Shown: positions 54,407 through 63,830 of the stretch, one piece after another
How the letters are laid out: the number at the start of each line of letters is the position of its first letter
How positions within the stretch are numbered: position 1 is the stretch's first letter
Source of the DNA: Jeotgalicoccus saudimassiliensis
Lineage (GTDB): Bacteria; Bacillota; Bacilli; Staphylococcales; Salinicoccaceae
Direction of reading: 5' to 3'
DNA: 64,000 nt
Assembly (NCBI RefSeq): GCF_000756715.1
Contig: NZ_CCSE01000001.1
Coordinates: 2,076,001 to 2,140,000 of the forward strand
Made by a program: the position numbers and the translations under genes
Notes under the pieces: generated by a model
Database searches by the model: none
Seen by the model: only the letters and a program-made list of their open reading frames with translations
What the model was told of the DNA's origin: nothing

Positions 54407-55837
54407 ATGCATTTTGAAACGGTTATCGGACTTGAAGTTCACGTTGAATTAAAAACAAATTCAAAAATATTTTCCAATGCCCCTCTGCATTACGGACATG
54501 AACCGAACACAAACCTTTCTGTAGTTGAACTCGGTTACCCGGGCACACTGCCGGTTCTGAACGAAACTGCAGTAGAGTACGGCATGAAAGCGGCAATGGC
54601 ATTAAACATGCAGATTGCTGAAAATACGAAGTTTGACAGAAAAAACTATTATTACCCGGATAATCCGAAAGCATATCAGATTTCACAGTTTGATAAACCG
54701 ATCGGGGAACACGGTTCACTCGATATTGAAATCGACGGCAAGAAGAAAACAATCGGTATTACACGTCTTCACCTTGAAGAAGATGCAGGTAAATCAACGC
54801 ATAAAGAAGACTACTCACTGGTTGACTTAAACCGTCAGGGTACGGCACTTGTCGAGATCGTATCGGAGCCGGATATCCGTACACCTGAAGAGGCGTACAA
54901 ATACCTTGAGAAAATCAAGTCGATCATTCAGTACACAGGCGTATCCGATGTGAAAATGGAAGAAGGTTCACTGAGATGTGACGCGAACATTTCAATCAGA
55001 CCTGTCGGCCAGAAAGAATTCGGTACGAAAACTGAACTTAAAAACTTAAACTCATTTAACTTCGTAAGAAAAGGACTTGAGTATGAAGTGAAACGTCAGG
55101 AGCAGGTACTGCTTGCAGGCGGGATTATCGAACAGGAAACACGCCGTTACGATGAAAAAACCGGTGAAACGGTATTAATGCGTGTTAAAGAAGGCGCGGA
55201 CGACTACCGTTACTTCCCGGAACCTGACCTGATGCACCTGCATATCGATGAAGAGTGGAGAGAACGCGTACGTGCGAGCATTCCTGTGCTTCCGGACGAA
55301 CTGCGTGAGAAGTACATCAACGAATACGATCTTCCGGTATACGATGCAGAAATTCTGACGATGAGAAAAGAAATGTCCGACTTCTTCAGCGACATGGTTG
55401 AAACTCATAAAGCAGACCCTAAACTGGCATCAAACTGGTTAATGGGAAGCGTGAACGAATACCTGAACAAAAACAACGTTGAACTGGAAGATACAGGCTT
55501 AACTGCTGAGAACCTTACAGGTATGATTAATATTATTGAAGACGGTACAATTTCAAGCAAACAGGCGAAGAAAGTATTCTCTGTACTTATTGAAAAAGGC
55601 GGCACTGCGAAACAGGTTGCGAAAGACCTCGGCATGGAACAGATCTCTGATCCTGCAGTACTGACTGGTATGGTTACAGAAGTACTCGATGCAAATGAAC
55701 AGTCTGTAGAAGATTACAAAAATGGTAAGGACCGTGCAATCGGATTCCTTGTCGGTCAAATCATGAAAAAATCTAAAGGACAGGCTAACCCTAAAATGGT
55801 TAACCAGATCCTTCTTGAAGAAATTAACAAGAGATAA
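54407..55837 (+). CDS. gatB: Asp/Glu-tRNA amidotransferase subunit B
   Basis: Kinase and transamidase subunit. 476 residues. [19 protein letters not shown] near the start, [19 protein letters not shown] near residue 85, [13 protein letters not shown] near residue 125, [17 protein letters not shown] near residue 142 and the C-terminal YqeY-like tail [20 protein letters not shown]. Starts one base after gatA. The operon ends with a strong terminator and then repeat array 3. Confidence 0.97.
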   Translation: MHFETVIGLEVHVELKTNSKIFSNAPLHYGHEPNTNLSVVELGYPGTLPVLNETAVEYGMKAAMALNMQIAENTKFDRKNYYYPDNPKAYQISQFDKPIGEHGSLDIEIDGKKKTIGITRLHLEEDAGKSTHKEDYSLVDLNRQGTALVEIVSEPDIRTPEEAYKYLEKIKSIIQYTGVSDVKMEEGSLRCDANISIRPVGQKEFGTKTELKNLNSFNFVRKGLEYEVKRQEQVLLAGGIIEQETRRYDEKTGETVLMRVKEGADDYRYFPEPDLMHLHIDEEWRERVRASIPVLPDELREKYINEYDLPVYDAEILTMRKEMSDFFSDMVETHKADPKLASNWLMGSVNEYLNKNNVELEDTGLTAENLTGMINIIEDGTISSKQAKKVFSVLIEKGGTAKQVAKDLGMEQISDPAVLTGMVTEVLDANEQSVEDYKNGKDRAIGFLVGQIMKKSKGQANPKMVNQILLEEINKR

Positions 55838-55840
55838 TCA

Positions 55841-55884
55841 TGAAAACACCTGCACTCCCGTTTGGGAATGCAGGTGTTTTTTGG
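55841..55884 (+). terminator. rho-independent terminator of gatCAB
   Basis: AAAACACCTGCA / TGCAGGTGTTTT, extended by TCCC / GGGA, then more T. Confidence 0.93.
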
Positions 55885-55899
55885 TGGTGGAATGATATT

Positions 55900-56094
55900 G
55901 TATGTTGTGGTTTATGAAATGACGACGTTTAACGTATGCAGGACGTCGTGGTTAATGAAACGACGACGTTTAACGTGTGCAGGACGTCGTGGTTAATGAA
56001 ACGACGACGTTTAACGTGTGCAGGACGTCGTGGTTAATGAAACGACGACGTTTAACGTGTGCTGGACGTCGTGGTCATAAAAACGACGACGTCA
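55900..56094. repeat. 41-bp tandem hairpin repeat array 3 (four full units plus partial)
   Basis: Units at 55900, 55941, 55982 and 56023, each 41 bases, and a partial fifth at 56064. Typical unit: GGACGTCGTGGTTAATG, then ACGACGACGTTTAACG and TGTGCA. Arm ACGTCGT pairs with ACGACGT. Unit 1 reads TGTTGTGGTTTATGAAATGA, nearly the same as units of array 2, which shows common origin. The last unit has GTGGTCATAA in place of GTGGTTAATG. Confidence 0.95.
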
Positions 56095-56108
56095 AAAACC
56101 TGTATAAA

Positions 56109-56143
56109 ACAAAAATCACCGGGATGTAATCCCGGTGATTTCT
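56109..56143 (-). terminator. terminator of the 56150 gene
   Basis: Perfect 13-bp stem AAATCACCGGGAT / ATCCCGGTGATTT with a GTA loop; serves the minus-strand gene. Confidence 0.88.
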
Positions 56144-56149
56144 AAATAT

Positions 56150-56905
56150 TTACTGGAATAAATAATTTGTAATGTTGCTGATCATTTCATCTTCCAGGGC
56201 CGGATTAAGCTGGCCGCTGTCGTAATCGTACGGATTTTCTGTCAGAGTGTCCTGATTATCGATATAAAAATAATCGTTTTCTGTAAAGAACTCAGCGTCT
56301 GTTTCCAGCTCAGCTGCAAGGTTTTCGTGTTCATGTGCATTCGGGTTACCAAGAAGGATAACCGTCTTGTCTGCGTTGTAAAGTTCCATATATGCACCTG
56401 TTAAGTTGTTCAGATTTCTCTCAGGCAGAACTTCATCGTTGTAATCTGCAATCTGCAGAGCATCCATAATAACAACATCGCTGTTGCCGTTCACAGTCAG
56501 TTCGTTCATGTCTGTTGTGTTCACGGGCAGTTCAATCTGATTGAATTGAACTGTGTTTGAGCCGGTCTGCTCACTAAGGCGTTCGGCAAAATTCCCGCTG
56601 TAGTGGGCAGGGAGCAGTACATCAACGATAAGCTGTTCATTGCTGCTCACGCGTTCGTCGTATTTTTCCTGAATCACCGGTTCATTAAATGCTAAACCAT
56701 TTGAATCATCAGCTGATTCTTCCTGTGCGCTGTCTTCTTGTGCTGTGTCGTCTGATTCCTGCTGTCCGTCTTCTGTAACTTCAGTGTCATCATTGGCCGT
56801 ATTTTCTGCGGCTTCATCCGTGAAAATAGGTCCGGTGTGCATGAAGTTGAAATATATTCCGGCAGCAAACAGTAAAAATAGTATAATCACTAGAGCTTTT
56901 TTCAT
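56150..56905 (-). CDS. membrane-anchored acidic protein of unknown function
   Basis: 251 residues. One N-terminal hydrophobic segment (residues 3-22) without a lipobox, a Glu/Asp/Ser/Gln-rich linker (about 32-68) and a C-terminal domain of about 170 residues. Pieces such as EQLIVDVLLPAHYSGNFAER, NSDVVIMDALQIADYND and TVILLGNPNAHEHENL suggest an alpha-beta fold somewhat like SGNH hydrolases, but the Gly-Asp-Ser nucleophile block is not seen. Probably extracytoplasmic. Single gene between array 3 and the grpB-like gene. Confidence 0.55.
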   Translation of the reverse strand: MKKALVIILFLLFAAGIYFNFMHTGPIFTDEAAENTANDDTEVTEDGQQESDDTAQEDSAQEESADDSNGLAFNEPVIQEKYDERVSSNEQLIVDVLLPAHYSGNFAERLSEQTGSNTVQFNQIELPVNTTDMNELTVNGNSDVVIMDALQIADYNDEVLPERNLNNLTGAYMELYNADKTVILLGNPNAHEHENLAAELETDAEFFTENDYFYIDNQDTLTENPYDYDSGQLNPALEDEMISNITNYLFQ

Positions 56906-57026
56906 GGTATCTCCTCAAATAATAATATCCCAAAGCATTACATATGATATAATGTTGGCAACATAATACTTTTAAATATTATTATACATGAATTGCGGAA
57001 GTAAGACATTATTTTAGGATGATTGT

Positions 57027-57533
57027 ATGAGTATAAATCAGTTTAATATAAATATTAAAGATAAATACATTGCACAGGCTTTCGAGATTTTAAATTTCTT
57101 TAAATCCATAATTATAGAAGTGCATCATATCGGTTCATCAAAGCTGGCGAAAATTCCGTACAGCTGCGATATGGACATTCTCTTTATCGTTAAATCATAC
57201 GATGATGTAAGGAATCTTGCGGATATTTTAATCGCTGAAGGATACGTTCAGATCAATCATTTTACTGATTACTTCAGGGATGACATGGTGATGAGAAAAG
57301 TAGTCGACGGACAGGTTATCAACATGATTTTTATGAGCAGTGCAAGTTACAAGAAAGAAGATATACTGGCATGCACGGAACATCTTGTCGAAAACGAAGA
57401 ATACTTCAGGGATTTTAAAAATTTAAAACGCTCATTCTTAAAAGATGAAGTGACCGAAGCTGAATACGATGAGCGCAAATACCAGCTTTTTCAAATGATG
57501 AAAGGCGAAGGAGATCATTCGACGAGCGTATAA
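57027..57533 (+). CDS. GrpB/UPF0157-family nucleotidyltransferase-like protein
   Basis: 168 residues. EVHHIGSSKLAKIPYSCDMD near residue 32 is the GS-DxD-like core of the GrpB (UPF0157) group of the nucleotidyltransferase superfamily; usual GrpB reads HIGSTAVPGLxAKPIIDI, here PYSCDMDILF. The C-terminal part YDERKYQLFQMM is also typical. Substrate unknown. dgkB starts 24 bases later. Confidence 0.72.
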   Translation: MSINQFNINIKDKYIAQAFEILNFFKSIIIEVHHIGSSKLAKIPYSCDMDILFIVKSYDDVRNLADILIAEGYVQINHFTDYFRDDMVMRKVVDGQVINMIFMSSASYKKEDILACTEHLVENEEYFRDFKNLKRSFLKDEVTEAEYDERKYQLFQMMKGEGDHSTSV

Positions 57534-57557
57534 TTTCTTATTGCAGAGGAGTTATTT

Positions 57558-58505
57558 ATGAAAACAGCGAGAATAATATATAATCCCACAGCCGGCAAAG
57601 AAGGGTTTCAGGAACAGCTTCCCGAAGTGCTGGCGCGTTTTGAAAGTGCGGGGTACATTACGAGTGCACATGCAACGACCGGACAGGATGATGCTACTTA
57701 TGCGGCGCGTTTTGCCTGTGAGCACGGCTTTGACTTAGTCGTAGCTTCAGGCGGGGACGGCACGGTCAATGAGGTCATCAACGGTCTTGCAGAATACGAT
57801 GAACGTCCGGAACTCGGTATTATCCCGATGGGCACGGTGAATGATTTTACACGTGCACTTAAAATTCCGAATGACATCGATGAGGCAGTCAGCATTATTT
57901 TGAACGGTAAAACGGGCAGAGTGGATCTCGGCAGCATGAACGGTAAATATTTTATGAATATTGCCGGCGGCGGCAAGATTACCGAAGTGTCCTATGAGGC
58001 ACCGAGCAGACTCAAAGCGATAATCGGCTCACTCGCCTATTACGTAAAGGGGATTGAACTGATTCCGCAAATGCGGAGTATCAATCTGCGTATTGAACAT
58101 GATGATGAACTGTTTGAAGGGGAAGTAATGATTTTTCTTCTCGGTCTGACAAACTCAATCGGCGGTTTCGAAAAACTCGTCCCGAATGCAAAGCTGAATG
58201 ACGGTTATTTCTCACTGCTGATACTTGAACATGTCAATCTTGCTGAGTTCGGTCATATACTGTCACTTGCGACACGCGGCGAGCATTTAAAGCATCCGAA
58301 AGTGCATTACTATAAAGCGGAGGATGTCAGAATTACTGCATACGATGAAGTTCAGCTGAATCTGGACGGTGAATTCGGCGGTGTGCTGCCGGCTCATTTC
58401 AAAAACTTAAAAGAGTTTCTGAAAATAAGAGTGTCGGATGAGTTTTATAATGAGCTGTACAGTGAAGATAACGGGTATACACTTCCTGACGTGGAACAAC
58501 AATAG
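57558..58505 (+). CDS. dgkB: diacylglycerol kinase
   Basis: Returns diacylglycerol, made in bulk by lipoteichoic acid synthesis, to phosphatidate. 315 residues. IIYNPTAGKEGFQEQLP near the start, ASGGDGTVNEVINGLAEYD (GGDGT motif) near residue 62, GIIPMGTVNDFTRAL near residue 93 and NLDGEFGG near residue 272. AGAGGAG before the ATG. Same place as in staphylococci, before rlmCD, here with one gene between. Confidence 0.93.
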   Translation: MKTARIIYNPTAGKEGFQEQLPEVLARFESAGYITSAHATTGQDDATYAARFACEHGFDLVVASGGDGTVNEVINGLAEYDERPELGIIPMGTVNDFTRALKIPNDIDEAVSIILNGKTGRVDLGSMNGKYFMNIAGGGKITEVSYEAPSRLKAIIGSLAYYVKGIELIPQMRSINLRIEHDDELFEGEVMIFLLGLTNSIGGFEKLVPNAKLNDGYFSLLILEHVNLAEFGHILSLATRGEHLKHPKVHYYKAEDVRITAYDEVQLNLDGEFGGVLPAHFKNLKEFLKIRVSDEFYNELYSEDNGYTLPDVEQQ

Positions 58506-58536
58506 TTATTTTATATCAACTTATGAGGTGAATACA

Positions 58537-60303
58537 TTGAAGCTTACAGTATTTGCAACAACAGATGTTCACGGTGCAGTTTATCCGTACAACTATTTTG
58601 ATAATGAACCGAAAGACAATGCGTTATTGAAATTCAAAACATATATTGATAAGTATAAAGCGATGAACGATGAGGAAGCGGTAATTACTGCAGATAACGG
58701 GGATCTGCTCCAGGGCGATGTATGGAGCGACTATGACAGCGACAATACAGATAAAGCACTGGTGCCCCGTATTATTAATGAAATGTACGATGTAATTGGA
58801 GCGGGCAACCATGAGTTTAATTTTGGTCTGCCTTTTTTAAATGAATTTTATAAACAGGTGACGGTGCCAATCGTTAATTCGAATGTGGATTTTATGGATA
58901 ATCCGTTAAAGGATATCGTTAAAAATACTTATATTCACGTAATCAAAACGGCTGACGGCCCGGTTAAAGTCGGTTTTCTGAGCGTGGTGCCGACACAGAT
59001 TTTAAAGTGGGATAAATTCCACCTGGAAGACAGGGTGAAGGTAAGCCCGATGACTGAAGCGGTCAGAGCGACAACAGCCCGGCTGAAAAATGACGGTGCG
59101 GATATCGTCATTTTGCTGTCGCATACAGGCATGAGTAATGCCGATGACGATTTGTCGCAGTTTGGAGAGAATCAGGCGATATTAATGGCAATGATGGAAG
59201 GTATAGACGGCATTGTATTCGGCCATACACACGACGTGTTTCCAAACGGTAATCTGCTGATTGAAGATGAACGTATTGATATCGGCAAAGGAACATTCAA
59301 TCATATACCGATGGTTCAGCCGGGAGTATCGGCAAGTCATCTAGGTGTATTGAATTTCGAACTGGCATACGACAATGGTATGTGGCAGGTTAAAAAAGCT
59401 TCAAGCCGGCTGATCAGTGCAGAAGACATCGTTTTAAAAGACGATGAGCTGGAAGACTATAAAGAGGAACATGAGAAGGTGCTCGGGTATTTAAATATTC
59501 CGATAGGCAAAACAGACTATCCGCTGAATACGTACTTTACGAGAGTCATACCTTCACGCGGCGTGCAGTTCGTATCCGAGGCGACGGTCTGGTTTGCGAA
59601 GGAACGGGCGGACTTTAAAGACAGCAGCCTCCCGGTTATCGGATTTAACTCTGCGGTGAAAGTCGGACGTGACGGACCTCATGACTATACAGCGATTCCT
59701 CCGGGTGAGATGACCATCGCAGACAGTATTGATATTTATAAACATGCGAACACGCTGCTGATTATAAAAATTAACGGTAAAGTGCTGAAAGAATGGCTTG
59801 AATGGGCTGCATCATCATTTAATAATTATGACGGTGAGGAAATTCTTCAGCCGAATAACTCGAGATACGGCTTCCCCGGTTATAATTTTGATACATTTTT
59901 CGATCTGGATTACACTTTTGATTTAACAAAACCGGCACGCTATGAAAGCTCGGCACGTCAGATCAGCGATTCTGAACGCGTGATTAAAATGTCATATAAA
60001 GGCGAACCGATTAAAGAGTCGGATGAATTTATCGTGCCGGCAAATAATTACAAAGTCGCTTATGCACCATTTTTAAGAGATGCGGAAATACTGTATGAAT
60101 CTGCGATTTCGGTAAGAGATATTGTTACCGAGTATATAAAGAGCGGGGAAACATTCGATTATCGCAACCCGATGACGATTATACCCCACGGCACATACAG
60201 GTTTACGACAGCAGCAGAAGCAAAGGAATATACTGCCGGTTTGCCGGTCGAACATTATAAAGACTTGGAAGACGGCTTCAGCATATTCAAAGTAGAGCTG
60301 TAA
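58537..60303 (+). CDS. bifunctional metallophosphoesterase/5'-nucleotidase (UshA/CpdB family), no signal peptide
   Basis: 588 residues. Metallophosphatase domain: VFATTDVHGAVYPYNYF near the start, ADNGDLLQGDVWSDYD near residue 49, IGAGNHEFNFG near residue 86, ILLSHTGMSN near residue 190 and VFGHTHDVF near residue 228. C-terminal 5'-nucleotidase domain from about 335 on, with the substrate loop FNNYDGEEILQPNNSRYGFP region near residue 427. Start is TTG 58537, eight bases after GAGGTG. Unlike most of the family it has no signal peptide or cell-wall anchor, so it acts inside or leaves by another route. Confidence 0.85.
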   Translation: MKLTVFATTDVHGAVYPYNYFDNEPKDNALLKFKTYIDKYKAMNDEEAVITADNGDLLQGDVWSDYDSDNTDKALVPRIINEMYDVIGAGNHEFNFGLPFLNEFYKQVTVPIVNSNVDFMDNPLKDIVKNTYIHVIKTADGPVKVGFLSVVPTQILKWDKFHLEDRVKVSPMTEAVRATTARLKNDGADIVILLSHTGMSNADDDLSQFGENQAILMAMMEGIDGIVFGHTHDVFPNGNLLIEDERIDIGKGTFNHIPMVQPGVSASHLGVLNFELAYDNGMWQVKKASSRLISAEDIVLKDDELEDYKEEHEKVLGYLNIPIGKTDYPLNTYFTRVIPSRGVQFVSEATVWFAKERADFKDSSLPVIGFNSAVKVGRDGPHDYTAIPPGEMTIADSIDIYKHANTLLIIKINGKVLKEWLEWAASSFNNYDGEEILQPNNSRYGFPGYNFDTFFDLDYTFDLTKPARYESSARQISDSERVIKMSYKGEPIKESDEFIVPANNYKVAYAPFLRDAEILYESAISVRDIVTEYIKSGETFDYRNPMTIIPHGTYRFTTAAEAKEYTAGLPVEHYKDLEDGFSIFKVEL

Positions 60304-60328
60304 AATTAATCAGGTAAGAGGTTTTAAA

Positions 60329-61684
60329 ATGAAGGCAATAACTAAAAATAATAACTATGAAGCGGTCGTGGAAGATTATACTCATGAAGGAATGGGCATC
60401 GTCAAAGTCGACGGCTACCCGGTGTTTCTGCCGGATGTGCTGAAAGGTGAGTCGGTTGAGTTTAAAGCAGTTAAAGTGAACAGCAGGTACGCTTTCGGTA
60501 AAGTTTTAAATGTGCTTGAGGCATCGCCGAACCGCCGGACACCGCCGTGTGAATATTATTTCCAATGCGGCGGATGCCAGATTCAGGTTATGAACGACGC
60601 CGAGCAGGCATCGTTTAAACGTCAGGTCGTAGCTCAGAATATCAATCAGCAGGCAAGACTTAATCTGCACATCAATGATACTGTGACAGGCGAGCCGTTA
60701 TACTACCGCAACAAATCACAGATACCTGTACAGAAAATTAACGGACAGGTCATTATGGGCTTCTATAAACCGCGTTCACACGATATCGTTGATATTGAGC
60801 ACTGTTATATTCAAAAGCGTGTACACAACGATATTATGATGTTTATTAAAAATAAATTGATCGAAGAGAACACTTCTATTTACGATGAAAAATCACATGA
60901 AGGACTGTTAAGACATCTCGTGATCCGTTCAAACAGTGATGACAGTGAAGTACAGGTTGTGTTTATAACAAACGGCAGGCGCAACGTGTTTATGTCGATC
61001 GTGAAGGCATTAAAAGAAGCGTTCCCGAATGTTAAAAGTATCGTGCAGAACATTAACGACGAGAAGACCAATGTGATATTCGGCAAACGTTCCATCGTTC
61101 TGCTCGGACATGATTACATTACAGATACCGTACTTGGAAAATCGTTTAAAATCCGCGACCGTTCTTTTTATCAGGTCAATCATGAACAGACCGAGAAGCT
61201 GTACCAGATCGGTCTGGATATGGTCGGATTAAACGGTGATGAAACGATTATTGACACGTATTCTGGAATCGGTTCAATCGGTCTGACAGCATCAGACCGT
61301 GTCAGCAAGATTATCGGTATAGAAGTTGTTGAAAGTGCAGTTGAGGATGCACGGGAAAATGCAAAACTTAACGGTATCGACAACGCCGACTATTATTTAG
61401 GCAAAGCTGAAGAAGTAATGCCGAAACTCGTTAAGGAAGGCGTCAGTGCGGATGTGGTATTCGTGGACCCGCCGAGAAAAGGATGTCATACAGAGTTTCT
61501 CGATGCACTGATAGAAGTGGCACCGAAAAAAATTGTCTACATTTCATGTAATCCAAGCACGCTGCAAAGAGACATGAAGTATCTCGACAGACACGGGTTT
61601 AAAGCAGCAGCAGTTACACCGGTCGACCTCTTTCCTCAAACGAAACACATCGAGGCAGTGACTGTACTGGAAAATAAAAAATAA
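60329..61684 (+). CDS. rlmCD: 23S rRNA (uracil-C5)-methyltransferase, RlmCD type
   Basis: Methylates 23S rRNA uridines. 451 residues. TRAM domain at residues 1-60, then the 4Fe-4S Cys set CEYYFQCGGC near residue 72, SAM site TYSGIGSIGL near residue 310, VFVDPPRKGC near residue 385 and catalytic Cys in YISCNPSTLQRD near residue 411. B. subtilis has a bifunctional enzyme of this type for positions 747 and 1939; the same is likely here. AGGTAAGAGG before the ATG. Confidence 0.93.
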   Translation: MKAITKNNNYEAVVEDYTHEGMGIVKVDGYPVFLPDVLKGESVEFKAVKVNSRYAFGKVLNVLEASPNRRTPPCEYYFQCGGCQIQVMNDAEQASFKRQVVAQNINQQARLNLHINDTVTGEPLYYRNKSQIPVQKINGQVIMGFYKPRSHDIVDIEHCYIQKRVHNDIMMFIKNKLIEENTSIYDEKSHEGLLRHLVIRSNSDDSEVQVVFITNGRRNVFMSIVKALKEAFPNVKSIVQNINDEKTNVIFGKRSIVLLGHDYITDTVLGKSFKIRDRSFYQVNHEQTEKLYQIGLDMVGLNGDETIIDTYSGIGSIGLTASDRVSKIIGIEVVESAVEDARENAKLNGIDNADYYLGKAEEVMPKLVKEGVSADVVFVDPPRKGCHTEFLDALIEVAPKKIVYISCNPSTLQRDMKYLDRHGFKAAAVTPVDLFPQTKHIEAVTVLENKK

Positions 61685-61696
61685 TTATAAATACAG

Positions 61697-61728
61697 CCGG
61701 ACAAATGGTTATTTGTCCGGTATTTTTA
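61697..61728 (+). terminator. rho-independent terminator of rlmCD
   Basis: CCGGACAAAT / ATTTGTCCGG with a GGTT loop and TATTTTT after. Confidence 0.9.
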
Positions 61729-61789
61729 TTCATAAATGTTATAATATTAGTACATGTATTTACTAATCGTACAGCTTGGAGGGGTATAT

Positions 61790-62575
61790 ATGTCAGATGA
61801 AAATATTAAAAATTCAGCGGATCACCTGCAGACGCTTGAAAAAGGGTTGAAAGTAATCGAAGCGTTTAACGACAGAGATCACTTAACGATTTCGGAAACC
61901 TCAAAAGCTGTCGGTATTTCAAGACCGACAGCGCGCCGTGTACTGATTACACTGGTGAATCTCGGGTACGCACAAATGCTCGATAACCGCTTTTACTTAA
62001 CACCGAAAGTATTATCACTTGGCTATTCATATATGACTGCACGCGACAGCTGGGAAATTACAACAACACTGCTGCGTGAATTATCAAAAGTGACCAATGA
62101 ATCCAGTTCTCTTGCAAAACTCGTCGGGGAAGAAATTGTTTATATCGGACGTGTACCGGCCAATAAAATTATGAAAATTTCGCTGAACATCGGTACACAT
62201 CTGCCGGCTTATGCGACGTCGATGGGGAAAGTGCTTCTTGCATATAAGAGCGAAGAAGAACTCGATACATATTTTAAAACGGCAGAATTAAAACCACTTA
62301 CGGAACATACTGTTTATAAAGAGGATGAACTGCGTAAAGAGCTTAAAGAAATTCGTAAACAGGGATATGCTATCAGTGAAGACCAGCTGGAGCACGGTCT
62401 GATATCTGCAGCGGCACCGATTCGTAATATGCGCGGTGATGTGATTGCTGCGATAAACTGTTCGGCAAACTCTTTACAGACAACAAGGGAAGAAGTAGAA
62501 AACAATTATCTGAATGTGTTAATGGAAACAGCGGAACAGATCAGCAGAAATACAGAAATAGAATTGCCGTTTTAA
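61790..62575 (+). CDS. IclR-family transcriptional regulator
   Basis: 261 residues. Winged-helix part: LTISETSKAVGISRPTARRV near residue 38, then the YFLTPKVLSLGYSY-like linker (FYLTPKVLSLGYSY). Effector domain: LPAYATSMGKVLLAYKS near residue 142, GYAISEDQLEHGLISAAAPI near residue 200 and AAINCSANS near residue 223. Such proteins often control aromatic-acid or beta-ketoadipate genes; the neighbours on the opposite strand code a beta-ketoadipyl-CoA thiolase and a CoA-transferase, which fits PcaR-like control. Start 61790 follows GGAGGGG. Confidence 0.9.
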   Translation: MSDENIKNSADHLQTLEKGLKVIEAFNDRDHLTISETSKAVGISRPTARRVLITLVNLGYAQMLDNRFYLTPKVLSLGYSYMTARDSWEITTTLLRELSKVTNESSSLAKLVGEEIVYIGRVPANKIMKISLNIGTHLPAYATSMGKVLLAYKSEEELDTYFKTAELKPLTEHTVYKEDELRKELKEIRKQGYAISEDQLEHGLISAAAPIRNMRGDVIAAINCSANSLQTTREEVENNYLNVLMETAEQISRNTEIELPF

Positions 62576-62591
62576 ACGGCTGAATATAAAG

Positions 62592-62627
62592 AAGGCTGAC
62601 AGCATTTGCTGTCAGCCCCTTTTTTTG
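62592..62627. terminator. terminator between converging genes
   Basis: GGCTGACAGC / GCTGTCAGCC with an ATTT loop and a long T-run on the plus strand; stands between iclR and the thiolase gene and may serve both. Confidence 0.88.
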
Positions 62628-63830
62628 TTACTCTATGTTGTCCACCATCAGAGAAATACCCTGACCGACACCGATACACATCGTCGCCAGTCCGACTTTC
62701 GTACCGCGTCGTTTCATTTCATAGATAAGATCGGTCAGAATACGTGCTCCACTTGCACCAAGCGGGTGTCCAAAACTGATTGCTCCGCCGTTAACGTTGA
62801 CGATTTCAGGGTTTAGTCCAAGCTGATTCATACATTCGATGGACTGTGAGGCGAAAGCTTCATTCAGCTCGACAAGGCCGATATCTTCAACAGAACGTCC
62901 CGTCTTCTCAAGAAGTTTTTTCGTTGAATCAATCGGTCCAAGACCCATTATTGCAGGTTCAACGCCTGCAGTTGCAGAAAATGTATATTTAACTAAAGGC
63001 TTAAGTCCAAGTTCTTCGGCTTTTTCCTTCGTCATCATTAAGAGAGCGCTGGCACCGTCGTTGACACCTGAAGCGTTGCCGGCAGTAATTGTTCCGTCCG
63101 GGAAGATGGTTCTCAACGTACCAAGCTTCTCAAGTGTTGTTTCAGGTCTCGGGTGCTCATCCTTATCGACGACTGTTTCGTTACCTTTACGATCAGTGAT
63201 CGTGACAGGCACCATCTGTTCTTTAAACTTATCAGCTTCCACTGCGGCTTTGGCACGCTGCTGGCTCTGATATGCAAATTCGTCCTGCGCTTCTCGTGAA
63301 ATATTAAAACGCTGTGCAACGTTTTCTGCAGTCTGGGGCATGGAATCTATACCGTGTTCTTTTTCGATTTTCTTATTCGGGAATCTCCAGCCGATAGTTG
63401 TATCGACGAGCTCCATATTGCCGCGCGGGAATTCTTTTTCGGGTTTAAGCATAACGTAAGGCGCGCGTGACATGCTTTCGGTGCCGCCCGCGATTGCTAT
63501 GTCGATTTCGCCTGTTAATATCGAGCGGGCGGCCATGGAGACTGCATCGAGGCTCGAACCGCAAAGACGGTTAATCGTCGTCCCGCCGACGCTTTCCGGC
63601 AGATCAGCGAGCAGGGCGGACATGCGTGCAACGTTGCGGTTTTCTTCTCCGGCACCGTTTGCGTTTCCGAATACCACTTCGTCAATCTGATTGACATCGA
63701 GACCCGGGTTCCGCTCTGTGAGTGCTTTAATAACAATCGCACCAAGGTCATCCGGGCGCACTGATTTCAAAGCACCTTTATAGCGTCCGATCGGCGTTCT
63801 GACTGCGTCTACAATTACTACTTCTGTCAT
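62628..63830 (-). CDS. pcaF: acetyl-CoA acyltransferase, probable beta-ketoadipyl-CoA thiolase
   Basis: 400 residues. Nucleophile Cys in TTINRLCGSSLDAV near residue 90, GGTESMSRAPYVM near residue 115, NEAFASQS near residue 330, His in SFGHPLGASGAR near residue 355 and second Cys in TMCIGVGQG near residue 385. The block DTTIGWRFPNKKIEKEHGID with SMPQTAENVA is like PcaF/PaaJ, which split beta-ketoadipyl-CoA to succinyl-CoA and acetyl-CoA. The upstream gene codes a CoA-transferase subunit, overlapping by one base (TAATG), which supports that role. A plain acetoacetyl-CoA thiolase is the alternative. Confidence 0.85.
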   Translation of the reverse strand: MTEVVIVDAVRTPIGRYKGALKSVRPDDLGAIVIKALTERNPGLDVNQIDEVVFGNANGAGEENRNVARMSALLADLPESVGGTTINRLCGSSLDAVSMAARSILTGEIDIAIAGGTESMSRAPYVMLKPEKEFPRGNMELVDTTIGWRFPNKKIEKEHGIDSMPQTAENVAQRFNISREAQDEFAYQSQQRAKAAVEADKFKEQMVPVTITDRKGNETVVDKDEHPRPETTLEKLGTLRTIFPDGTITAGNASGVNDGASALLMMTKEKAEELGLKPLVKYTFSATAGVEPAIMGLGPIDSTKKLLEKTGRSVEDIGLVELNEAFASQSIECMNQLGLNPEIVNVNGGAISFGHPLGASGARILTDLIYEMKRRGTKVGLATMCIGVGQGISLMVDNIE

